This document shows positions 1-6,933 of a DNA stretch of 36,277 nucleotides, one piece after another. The position numbers were made by a program, and so were the translations under genes. Positions within the stretch are counted from its first letter, which is position 1. Each line of letters starts with the position of its first letter. Where the stretch lies: assembly GCA_018971625.1 (NCBI GenBank), contig JAGXAJ010000045.1, positions 1-36,277 on the forward strand, written 5' to 3'. The notes beneath the pieces are model-generated. The model had not been told where the DNA came from. It saw only the letters and a list, made by a program, of their open reading frames with translations, and did not search any database. This DNA is from Pseudomonadota bacterium. GTDB lineage: Bacteria > Pseudomonadota > Alphaproteobacteria > Rhizobiales > Xanthobacteraceae.

Positions 1-420
1 CGAGGCATGGATGAAGAACGCGATCACGATGATGGCAAGCATTGCCTTGAACCAGAGCTGGTAGCGAGCGACCAGGTCGATCGACATCAGCGTCGGGATC
101 ACGGCGCCGCCGACGTTCACCGCGAGCACCGTGCCGGGCCATTGCACGACCATCGGCACGACATAGCGCATGCCGAAGAAATCGACGATCTCGCCGGAGC
201 GGATCGGCGTGCCCGGCAGCACCGCGACCGGGATATTGAAATAGCTGCCGATCAGCGAGCCGACCAGCAACAACAGCGCGACGCCGGGCCCGACGCCGAG
301 CCGCATATAGGCGTAGCGGAGGATGCGAAACTGAATCAGCAGGATCAGTCCAGCCAGCAGGAATACCAGGATCGAAAACAATCCCGGCGTCATCGGCAGA
401 TAGTGAATCTGGGAGCTCAT
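1..420 (-). CDS. DUF1614-type membrane protein (partial, N-terminal 140 residues)
   Basis: The minus strand is open from an ATG at 420 to the left edge, so only the N-terminus is here and no stop is seen. The translation begins MSSQIHYLPMTPG and has hydrophobic segments near residues 13-31, 48-65 and around 90-107, then another starting near residue 128. It resembles the DUF1614 (COG4089) family of predicted inner-membrane proteins, whose function is unknown; I recognise this by sequence feel, not by search. It lies 106 bp downstream of the sortase gene on the same strand and could be its operon partner, but the spacing leaves that open. The plus-strand frame opposite it (7-714) has no recognisable content. 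Confidence 0.6.
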   Translation of the reverse strand, partial: MSSQIHYLPMTPGLFSILVFLLAGLILLIQFRILRYAYMRLGVGPGVALLLLVGSLIGSYFNIPVAVLPGTPIRSGEIVDFFGMRYVVPMVVQWPGTVLAVNVGGAVIPTLMSIDLVARYQLWFKAMLAIIVIAFFIHAS

Positions 421-526
421 GCGCGCGGTTCGGTCGTTGCTGTCAGGCGAAACATCGCACGGGACCGGGATATTTTGAACAGGCTTGGGTATCCAAATAA
501 CGTTGGCACCACAGGCGCGGTTCCGC

Positions 527-1096
527 TCATGATTTTATCAGCGTCGCGTGCAGCAAATAGCGGTAGGGTCCGGAGGTCAGGGCGTCGAACGGCCAGCAGG
601 TCGACAGCACCAGTTCGTAGCCATCGCTCAAGGGATCGATGCCTGACGCATCGAAGCGGACCACGGAGCTGCCGTCCGCGCGGTAGCGGAACTTCTTGCC
701 GTCATCGCGTGTGATGTCGATCTCGTCGCCAACAGCGACGTTACGCAGAAAGCGGAAGTGGGTGTCGCGGTGTGCGGAATAGACGGCGACGCCGCGCTCG
801 CCCGCATTGGGCGTCAATTCGACGTGGCCTGGGCCGAACGCCAGCGCTTGTCCGCTGCTGCCGGCGAGTACGATGGCGCTGGCGCCGATGCGTTTGACCT
901 CGATGCGCGCGACCGGCCAGGTATCAGCCCATGACCACGGCTTTGTCGTGTGTCCGGTGGCGATGGTTGCGTCGAATGCGCGCTCCAGCAATACCTGCGC
1001 CAGCAGCGCCTTGGCGTGGATATAGACACCCTGGCCGAACAGAACGAGGCCGGCAACGGCGAGGAGGATGGGTGTGGCGAGGCGGGCTTTGGTCAT
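527..1096 (-). CDS. Class GN (proteobacterial) sortase
   Basis: A 189-residue sortase, a cysteine transpeptidase acting outside the inner membrane that cleaves a sorting signal on a partner protein. Residues 8-25 form an N-terminal membrane anchor. The catalytic triad is visible: His109 in YSAHRDTHF, Cys167 in LSTCWPF and Arg179 in GPYRYLLHA. The length and the TCWPF motif fit the Gram-negative class GN sortases (TIGR03784 'marine sortase' type), which normally occur as one dedicated enzyme beside one substrate. The substrate gene lies directly upstream (1227-3491). The ATG at 1096 has GGAGG nine bases before it. A terminator-like hairpin in the 130 bp between substrate and sortase may reduce sortase expression relative to its substrate. 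Confidence 0.93.
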   Translation of the reverse strand: MTKARLATPILLAVAGLVLFGQGVYIHAKALLAQVLLERAFDATIATGHTTKPWSWADTWPVARIEVKRIGASAIVLAGSSGQALAFGPGHVELTPNAGERGVAVYSAHRDTHFRFLRNVAVGDEIDITRDDGKKFRYRADGSSVVRFDASGIDPLSDGYELVLSTCWPFDALTSGPYRYLLHATLIKS

Positions 1097-1138
1097 TTCG
1101 TCTCGCCTCCGTCGTCATTGCTGTCTTCCGGCCTTCGA

Positions 1139-1184
1139 CGAAAAAAGTTGCGCGCGCGGCCGGGGGGCGGGAAGGCCGCGCGCG
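1139..1184 (-). terminator. GC-rich hairpin with T-run between sortase substrate and sortase
   Basis: On the minus strand an 11-bp perfect stem (arms 1174-1184 and 1151-1161, alternating CG ending in GGCC) encloses a 12-base loop, then after CAAC comes a run of six T (1146-1141). This has the form of an intrinsic terminator, but it sits inside an apparent two-gene unit. It could be a partial terminator or attenuator that lowers sortase transcription, or a full one if the sortase has its own promoter. Confidence 0.6.
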
Positions 1185-1189
1185 CTTTG

Positions 1190-1216
1190 AAGGAGGAGGT
1201 GGGAGAACTCCTCCTT
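1190..1216 (-). promoter_or_regulatory. Second hairpin, 10 bp after the substrate stop
   Basis: A perfect 9-bp inverted repeat (1190-1198 AAGGAGGAG with 1208-1216 CTCCTCCTT) has a 9-base loop and lies directly before the stronger hairpin in the direction of transcription. On the minus strand the arm rich in AGGAGGAG would also look like a ribosome-binding site held in a stem, but no start codon follows at a suitable distance. It may be an mRNA-stabilising or processing hairpin at the 3' end of the substrate message. Confidence 0.4.
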
Positions 1217-1226
1217 TGCCGGGACA

Positions 1227-3491
1227 TCAGCGCGCAAGGCGCCGACGCCGGTTGGTAAGCGACAGCAGCAGGCTCAGCATCAGCAGGATCGAGCCGGCAA
1301 TCATCTTGAGTTCGGCGTCGGTCGCGGTTTTCGGCAGCCTGACCGTGTCGGCCATGATCGCAGGCTGCGGGCGTTTCGCCATTGCGGTCTGCAGGTCGCT
1401 GGCATCGGCGCGGCGTTCGGCCGGCGGCTTCGGCAGTTGCGGGCGCTCGCCGAACACTTTTTCGAAATCCCAGCCGGCTGGCAGGTTGAGCGGCAGATCC
1501 GTGAGCTTCAGCGGCGTGCCTTCCGGACGGCTCGGCGTCTTGTCGACCGCAACCAGGCTGGTCAGCCGGGTCACCAACTGGTGTTGCAGCGCCAGCGCCA
1601 GAATGGCTTTGTCGGCCTCGTCGGGACTGATTTGCCGTGTGGTACGCGCCACTTCGGCATCGCTGATCTTGCGGCGCGCCCATAGTTTTGAAAGACCCTT
1701 GCCTTCGGCGGCATTCGCCAGCGGCAAGGTCACGGTCCACGGCCGATCGCCGATACGTCCCTTGATCTCGACCGAGCCCTGGAGCTTGTCGAGTTTGGCC
1801 GCCAGCACCAGCGGTTCGTCGCGATAGAGGTCGGGAAGGATGGCCGGCGCGATGTCGGCGCTGGCGCTGGAGAATTTCACGGCCAGGCCGGTCACCGCGG
1901 GGTTTTCCAGCTTGGCGAACAGTCCGCGCATACGCTCCTCGACCTGGTCGACCGAACCGATATGAGTGTAGGCGCCGCGCCCGAGTTCGGCGGCGCGCGT
2001 CATCAGATAGGTGTTGGGCGCGGAGCCGATGCCGACCATGAACACCCGCGAGCGGCCGCGCATGGCGGTGATGGTTTCGAACAACTGCTGCTCGTTGCCG
2101 ATCTCGCCGTCGGTCAGGAACACCACCTGGCGCAGCGTATTGGAATCGCCATGGGCATTGTCGGTCAGCGCAGCGCGCATCGCCGGCACCATTTCCGTGC
2201 CGCCGGACGCCTGCAGCGCATTGACGAAAGAAGTCGCCTGACCGATATGCCCGGCATCGGCCGACACTGAATCCGGAAACAGCACATCCATGGTGTGATC
2301 GAAGCGGATCACGTTGAAGCGGTCGTTGGGCTGCAAACGGCTGAGGCCGAAGATCAGGCTGGCCTTGGCTTGCGTGATCGAGGTGCCGCCCATCGAGCCG
2401 GAATTGTCGATCACGAAGATCACTTCGCGCGGCAGCGGCTTGCGCTCGGCCTGCTCGACCGTCGGCGGCGTGACGAAGGCGAGCAGATAGTCGGCATTGC
2501 CGACATGCTCGCGGAACAGCCCGACCGACGGCGCTTTCTCGGCCGCCGGCTTCCAGGTCAGTTCGAAATCGCGATCCGCAGGCACCTGGCCATCGGCGAG
2601 CCGGATGACGCGCGTGGTGCTGTCGGGGCTCTCGATCTTGACCGCGTGGAACGGGCTTTTGACTTCGCCGAGCGGAAAGCCTGCGTTCAGGTGTACGGTG
2701 ATGCTGGTCGGATTGACCGGGCCATGTAGCGCAGGGTCCAGCACCTCGGGCGTGATGCGGTCGCGGTCCGGCACCGGATCCGAGGAGGTTGAGCCCCAGC
2801 CGCCGTTGTCCGCGCGCATGTCGACGCTCTGCACGATTGGCGCGGGATTGTAACGCGGGGCGACCACTAACGGCACCCGCAGCGAAAATTCATCGCCGGA
2901 TTGATGCACCGGCTCCTGATATTCGATCTGCACCAGCACGGTTTCGCCGGGACCGATATTGGCGACCGAATTGGTGAAGATGTCGGGCCGTTCCTGCTCG
3001 GTGAGCGCGGCCTTGCGCCCCGCGGCGCGGGCCTGTTCGTAGATCACCTTGGCCTGCTGCCGCTCCTTGATGTCGCCGACGATGACGCGATCGCCGACCA
3101 CCATCTTGAGCGTATCGACCGCGCCGCCCGCCGACAGCGGATAGACATAGGTCGCCTCGACCCAGTCCTGGGTCGGGTTGCGGAAGATTTGCGTGACGCG
3201 GGCGCGGATGGTCGGGCCGGATACCGTGAGGTCGACATCGACGCCCAATCGAGTCGCGTCGACATAGCCGTCGTCGGTCTTGAACAGCAGCGAGCCCGAG
3301 CGTGCCTCGCTCGGCTTCGTGATAGTGGCTTGCAGGTTCTCCGCCGACCACACCGGTTCGAAAGAAACGAACAAGGCGACAAATCCGACGAGGATAACGG
3401 CAATGCCTTGCATCACAAAGAACAGAAGCAGCTTTACGATTCGCAGCAGGGCCAATCGGTGAATCGATTGGGTGTCGTCGCAGATGGTCAT
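1227..3491 (-). CDS. Sortase substrate: VIT + von Willebrand A surface protein
   Basis: A 754-residue protein matching the 'marine proteobacterial sortase target' family (TIGR03788). A hydrophobic export segment lies at about residues 17-42. A VIT domain (inter-alpha-trypsin type) covers roughly 60-190, and a VWA domain covers roughly 355-530 with an intact metal site DNSGSMGG (Asp362, Ser364, Ser366). The C-terminus has the sorting signal LPKTA at 719-723, a hydrophobic stretch and a final arginine cluster RRRRLAR, so the cognate sortase downstream should cleave and anchor it. The ATG at 3491 is chosen over the longer frame from 3572 because GGGAG stands seven bases upstream and the extra 27 residues look non-coding. 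Inferred role: a metal-dependent adhesive or surface protein. Its true ligand is unknown. Confidence 0.92.
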   Translation of the reverse strand: MTICDDTQSIHRLALLRIVKLLLFFVMQGIAVILVGFVALFVSFEPVWSAENLQATITKPSEARSGSLLFKTDDGYVDATRLGVDVDLTVSGPTIRARVTQIFRNPTQDWVEATYVYPLSAGGAVDTLKMVVGDRVIVGDIKERQQAKVIYEQARAAGRKAALTEQERPDIFTNSVANIGPGETVLVQIEYQEPVHQSGDEFSLRVPLVVAPRYNPAPIVQSVDMRADNGGWGSTSSDPVPDRDRITPEVLDPALHGPVNPTSITVHLNAGFPLGEVKSPFHAVKIESPDSTTRVIRLADGQVPADRDFELTWKPAAEKAPSVGLFREHVGNADYLLAFVTPPTVEQAERKPLPREVIFVIDNSGSMGGTSITQAKASLIFGLSRLQPNDRFNVIRFDHTMDVLFPDSVSADAGHIGQATSFVNALQASGGTEMVPAMRAALTDNAHGDSNTLRQVVFLTDGEIGNEQQLFETITAMRGRSRVFMVGIGSAPNTYLMTRAAELGRGAYTHIGSVDQVEERMRGLFAKLENPAVTGLAVKFSSASADIAPAILPDLYRDEPLVLAAKLDKLQGSVEIKGRIGDRPWTVTLPLANAAEGKGLSKLWARRKISDAEVARTTRQISPDEADKAILALALQHQLVTRLTSLVAVDKTPSRPEGTPLKLTDLPLNLPAGWDFEKVFGERPQLPKPPAERRADASDLQTAMAKRPQPAIMADTVRLPKTATDAELKMIAGSILLMLSLLLSLTNRRRRLAR

Positions 3492-3626
3492 TTTGTCGCT
3501 CCCGAGGGATGGTGTGCTCTCCCCTGAGTTGTGCGAAACGGCGAGCTGTGGCGCGAGCAGAATGATCGGCATTGTTCAGCCGTTAACCAGCAGGCTGCGT
3601 CCTTTGGAAAGCGGTTTTGTGCGATT

Positions 3627-3654
3627 TTGTGCCGGGATGTACGTCTGTTAGGAT
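3627..3654 (+). promoter_or_regulatory. Possible promoter for the Cro/C1-type regulator
   Basis: TTGTGC (3627-3632) and TAGGAT (3649-3654) are separated by 16 bases, 37 bp before the regulator's ATG. The match to the sigma70 consensus is moderate. The 200-bp divergent interval 3492-3691 must also hold the promoter of the sortase substrate, for which I see no clear boxes. Confidence 0.3.
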
Positions 3655-3691
3655 GAACCGAAGCAATTGCGGCAGCCGAACAGGGGTAACG

Positions 3692-4459
3692 ATGCCGACG
3701 CCGGACAAGCAGCTTTCCGCCGAGCAAAGCCGGCAGGTGGCGGAAACCATTCGCGAGGAGATCGCGCGTCGCCGTATCTCCAGGCAATCACTGGCCGAGC
3801 AGGCCAAGCTCAGCCTTTCGACACTGGAAAAGGTGCTGGGCGGACGCCGTCCGTTCACGCTGGCGACCACGGTGCGGCTGGAGCAGGCGCTCGGCGTCTC
3901 CTTGCGCAACGCGGAAGCTACGCCGGTGATCGCAAGTCCCGTCAATGGCGACATTGCGCCCGATCACCTCGGCGCCTACTCGCATCGCGCGGTGACGTGG
4001 CTCGAAGGCGTCTATATCACGCTGCGCCCGTCGTTCGGCGACAATGATGCGATCTACGCCTATCGCACCGAGATCACGTGGGATCCGGCCGCCTCATCGC
4101 TGGTGTTTCGTGAGGGCGAAAGAACCGACGCGAACTACACCCAGTTCGGTGAGGTCGCGGTGCCGAACCAGTCGGGCTTCATCTATCTCGCCACCAACCG
4201 GCACGGCCAGCATCGCCTGATCACGATATCGCGTCCGACCATCCTGGGCGAGATGTACGGCATCCTGACCACGCTGCTGGCCGGGCGCGGTTCGTTGTTG
4301 ACCCCGATCGCGGCGCCGATCGCCTATTTGCCGACCAAGATGATTGCGGCTCCGACGCTCGGGCGGATTTCGGCCAGCGATCCCAATTACGCGGTCTATC
4401 GCGCGCATCTCAAGCGGACCATCGAGGAGCCGTTCGCGATGTTCCTGCCGGGGAGTTGA
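3692..4459 (+). CDS. Cro/C1 (XRE)-family transcriptional regulator with C-terminal sensing-type domain
   Basis: A 255-residue protein with an N-terminal helix-turn-helix at about residues 16-66 (REEIARRRISRQSLAEQAKL, then the recognition-helix region SLSTLEKVLGGRRPFTL). The rest, about 90-250, is a mixed alpha/beta region rich in aromatic residues that I cannot name; it looks like a ligand-sensing domain of a rhizobial family. The ATG at 3692 is preferred because AGGGGT precedes it closely, while the open frame from 3617 lacks a site. It is divergent from the sortase substrate across 200 bp, which makes it a candidate regulator of the sortase pair; that link is inference from position only. 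Confidence 0.8.
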   Translation: MPTPDKQLSAEQSRQVAETIREEIARRRISRQSLAEQAKLSLSTLEKVLGGRRPFTLATTVRLEQALGVSLRNAEATPVIASPVNGDIAPDHLGAYSHRAVTWLEGVYITLRPSFGDNDAIYAYRTEITWDPAASSLVFREGERTDANYTQFGEVAVPNQSGFIYLATNRHGQHRLITISRPTILGEMYGILTTLLAGRGSLLTPIAAPIAYLPTKMIAAPTLGRISASDPNYAVYRAHLKRTIEEPFAMFLPGS

Positions 4460-4467
4460 AAAGAAAA

Positions 4468-4491
4468 CCCTCTCCTCGCGAGGGGAGAGGG
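4468..4491. repeat. Short CCCTCTCC...GGAGAGGG palindrome
   Basis: An 8-bp stem (CCCTCTCC/GGAGAGGG) around TCGCGAGG lies 9 bp after the regulator stop. A related palindrome sits between soxY and soxZ at 32320-32338. This type of small dispersed palindrome is familiar from Bradyrhizobium intergenic regions. It may act as a bidirectional terminator here, but no T-run follows. Confidence 0.55.
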
Positions 4492-4517
4492 CGCGTTGTT
4501 GTTGGCGAAACGCCTGC

Positions 4518-4620
4518 TAGAGCGTTTTCGAGCGAAGTGGATACCGGTTCGCGTGAAGAAAACGCGTCAAAACAAGAATCTAGAGCCCCGTTCCGATTCC
4601 ATCGGAGCGGAAAGACTCTA
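4518..4620. repeat. Bradyrhizobium-type dispersed palindromic repeat (about 103 bp)
   Basis: The element begins TAGAGCGTTTTCGAGCGAAG and ends in ACTCTA. It contains nested inverted repeats: GCGTTTTC with GAAAACGC, CTAGAGC with CTCTA, and CCGTTCCGAT with ATCGGAGCGG (one mismatch). I recognise this as a high-copy intergenic element of Bradyrhizobium and relatives. It sits between the convergent ends of the regulator and the binding-protein gene, a usual place for such elements, and could end transcription from both sides. Confidence 0.8.
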
Positions 4621-4627
4621 GCTTCGG

Positions 4628-5848
4628 CTAGCCGCCGATTTCGGCGCTGATGAGGTCGCCGAAGAAGTCCCATTTGCCGTTCTTGAACTGCGTCATCTTG
4701 AGCTGTTCGATCGGCGCAAAGTCGGTGGCGCTGGTATTGATCGTGATGCCGGGTAGCAGCGTGTCAGGTGCGAAGTCCTTCAGGTTGGCGGCCTGCTTCA
4801 TCACATTCTCCCGGGTCAGGTTGTTGCCGGCCTGCTTCAGCACCTGCTCCATGGTCTGCGCGGCGGAATAGCCATAGGCCAGATTGAGATCCGAGAGGTT
4901 GGCGCCCGGCATGTACTTGCCGACGAATGTCATGAACTTCTTCATGCCGGCATCGTCCTTCCATTGCGGATCGGATGCGTCCTTGAGATAACCGGCCGAC
5001 AGGATGCCTTCGGAGGCTTCCAGTCCCGCAGGCTTCATTACCGCGCCGATCGAGATCGAGACGTTGGTCAACAGGTGCATCGGCTTCCATTGCAGCTCCG
5101 CCATTTTCTTGATGGCTTGTGCCGCGAATTTCGGCGTCGCGATATCGACCAGAACGTCGGCGCCGGTGCCCTTCAGCTTGACAATGTGGGAATCGACCGA
5201 AGGCTCGCTGGTCTCGTAACTTTCTTCGGCCACGATGATGCTGGAAGCCTTGTCGGCGAAGACGTCCTTCAGGCCAGCGATGTAGTCCCTGCCGAAATCG
5301 TCGTTCTGGTAGAACACCGCGACCTTGGCGTTGGGCCTGGCCTTCATGAGGTATTTCGCGAAGATCCGCGCCTCGACGCGGTAGCTCGGCTGATAGCCCA
5401 TGGTCCAGGGAAAGTTTTTCGGATCGTTCCACTTGCTGGCGCCGGTGGCGACGAAAAGCTGCGGCACCTTCTTGGCGTTCTGGTATTTCTGCACGGCGCT
5501 CTGTGTCGGCGTGCCCAGCGCGTTGAACACCAGCAGCACCTCGTCGCTTTCGATCAGCTTGCGGGTCTGCTCCACGGTCTTGGGCGGGCTGTAGCCGTCG
5601 TCATAAGAGATCCAGTCGATCTTGCGGCCGTTGATGCCACCCTGGTCGTTGACCATCCTGAAATAAGCTTCTTCGGTCTTGCCGATGACGCCGTAGGCGG
5701 ACGCCGGGCCGCTATAGGCCTCGACGTTGCCGATCTTGATGTCGGTGTCGGAAGCGCCGGTATCGTATTTCTTTTGTGCGAATGCGCTTTGGCTCGCCAA
5801 TACTGTCAAAGCGGTCACCGCGAGCAAAGTCAGTTTCTTGCTGGGCAT
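4628..5848 (-). CDS. ABC transporter substrate-binding protein, Leu/Ile/Val family
   Basis: A 406-residue periplasmic binding protein of the branched-chain amino acid class (Peripla_BP_6 / LivK-like). The signal peptide is residues 1-24, ending SQSAFAQ. The mature part starts with the family-typical DIKIGNVEAYSGPASAYG and has the two-lobed pattern, with NDQGGINGRKI near residue 72. Family members bind amino acids but also aromatic acids or amides, so the ligand cannot be fixed. The ATG at 5848 is preceded by GGGGAG. No permease or ATPase genes of the Liv type lie beside it; the neighbours upstream are dipeptide-transporter remnants of a different class, so it works with components encoded elsewhere or is orphaned. 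Confidence 0.9.
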   Translation of the reverse strand: MPSKKLTLLAVTALTVLASQSAFAQKKYDTGASDTDIKIGNVEAYSGPASAYGVIGKTEEAYFRMVNDQGGINGRKIDWISYDDGYSPPKTVEQTRKLIESDEVLLVFNALGTPTQSAVQKYQNAKKVPQLFVATGASKWNDPKNFPWTMGYQPSYRVEARIFAKYLMKARPNAKVAVFYQNDDFGRDYIAGLKDVFADKASSIIVAEESYETSEPSVDSHIVKLKGTGADVLVDIATPKFAAQAIKKMAELQWKPMHLLTNVSISIGAVMKPAGLEASEGILSAGYLKDASDPQWKDDAGMKKFMTFVGKYMPGANLSDLNLAYGYSAAQTMEQVLKQAGNNLTRENVMKQAANLKDFAPDTLLPGITINTSATDFAPIEQLKMTQFKNGKWDFFGDLISAEIGG

Positions 5849-6115
5849 TGAAGCTCCCCTTTGTTGAGATGGATCTGATGCACGGCTGGTGAGAAATTCA
5901 TCGGGCCCTTTTCGATTTCATGAGGGCGTTATCCACGAGGCCTGGCCGTGTCGGTGGGTCGATAGTCTCAAGCGAAAAAGAGTTTCGGGCGAAATTTCGG
6001 CTTGCGAGCCGGCAAAACCTCTTCCGCGGGTGCCGGTCGGACGCTCCCTGCGTCCCTTGAACGGATCTTGTGCCTTGCAACATGTCTAACTCCGGGCGAA
6101 CTGGCCAGAGTGTTT
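5849..6115. other. Non-coding scar and promoter region
   Basis: Between the binding-protein start and the point where transporter homology stops (about 6116) there is no recognisable coding content. The minus frame continues to 5898 from the truncated ATPase, but its residues after GCGKS resemble nothing. The segment should hold the promoter of the downstream binding protein; I could not identify convincing boxes. Confidence 0.5.
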
Positions 6116-6293
6116 TCGATTTGCCGCAGCCGGATTCGCCGACCAGTCCGAGCGTTTCGCCTGTCGCCAGCGAGAAGCTGATGCCGTCGACCACATGGTG
6201 CCGATCCGCCGGCGCGGCATAGTGCTTGACGAGATCAGTGACCTCGAGCAACGGGTGCGTCTCGGTCGTGGTCCCGCTCATTGTTCCGTTCAT
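6116..6293 (-). pseudogene. Remnant of oligopeptide/dipeptide ABC ATPase (DppF/OppF type), N-terminus only
   Basis: The frame starts at an ATG at 6293 ([14 protein letters not shown]) and reads like the start of a DppF/OppF ATPase: [11 protein letters not shown], then [19 protein letters not shown] and the Walker A end ESGCGKS. After the serine, homology stops abruptly; the Q-loop, signature, Walker B and C-terminal oligopeptide region are all missing. Its ATG overlaps the stop of the upstream DppD-type remnant in an ATGA arrangement, the original operon layout. About 55 of an expected 320-odd residues remain, so it cannot be an active ATPase. Confidence 0.85.
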
Positions 6294-6858
6294 GGCGCTG
6301 CCACCAGTTCGTCGGCTCGCCAGCCACCAGATGGCCACCGAAATCCTTTAGCGGCGGATATTCCGCACGGCAGCGGTCGATTGCGAGCTTGCAGCGCGGC
6401 GCGAAGGCGCAGCCCGGCGGCAGATTGGTCAGGGACGGCATCATGCCGGGAATTTCGGTCAGCCGCGCATCGGTCGTGGCATCCAGCGTGATCACCTCCG
6501 GCATCGAGGCCATCAGGCCGCGGGTGTAGGGATGCCTTGGATTTTCGAACCGCGCCTCGACGGTCGCTTCCTCTTGCCGGCATACATCACGACCACCCGC
6601 TGCGGTCTGTGCGACCACGCCGAGATCGTGGGTGATCAGGATCAGGCCGGTGCCGAGGTTTTTTTGCAGGTCGACGATCAGGGCAAGGATTTGCGCCTGG
6701 ATGGTGACGTCGAGCGCGGTGGTCGGCTCGTCCGCGATCAGCAGTGCCGGGCGGCAGGCCAGTGCCATCGCGATCATCGCGCGTTGCCGCATGCCGCCGG
6801 AAAGCTGATGCGGATATTCCAGTGCCCGCCGCTCCGGTTCGGGAATCCGTACAATCGC
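6290..6858 (-). pseudogene. Remnant of DppD/OppD-type ABC ATPase, N-truncated and frameshifted
   Basis: Homology begins near VRIPEPERR and covers the signature LSGGMRQR, Walker [14 protein letters not shown], the switch region [10 protein letters not shown] and the oligopeptide-specific C-terminus ([17 protein letters not shown]). The first 130 or so residues with Walker A are gone. Between VVAQTA and EEATVEA the frame is wrong: the neighbouring frame encodes the expected RVVVMYAGK, so two compensating indels flank it. A third shift near the end moves the true C-terminus (HLVA, then [10 protein letters not shown]) to another frame, whose TGA overlaps the DppF-type ATG. Truncation plus three frame changes make this a decayed gene. 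Confidence 0.85.
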
Positions 6859-6933
6859 GGTCGCACGCATTGGCGCCGGCCTATCGGTTAACAGGTTGAT
6901 ACTTCGAATGTTTCGCCGAGAACCGGATATCTT

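Noticed and set aside
7..714. A 235-residue plus-strand frame at the left edge
   Set aside because: It is dominated by Asp, Arg, His and Gln as in antisense frames of GC-rich genes, and it opposes the DUF1614-type gene and the sortase C-terminus.
931..1827. A 298-residue plus-strand frame over the sortase and substrate genes
   Set aside because: Ser/Arg-rich shadow of two convincing minus-strand genes with no ribosome-binding site or family feature.
5898..6115. The C-terminal 72 residues following GCGKS in the truncated ATPase frame as a novel fused domain
   Set aside because: The sequence has no family resemblance, high Arg/Pro content and follows an abrupt loss of ATPase homology, so it is read-through into non-coding DNA.
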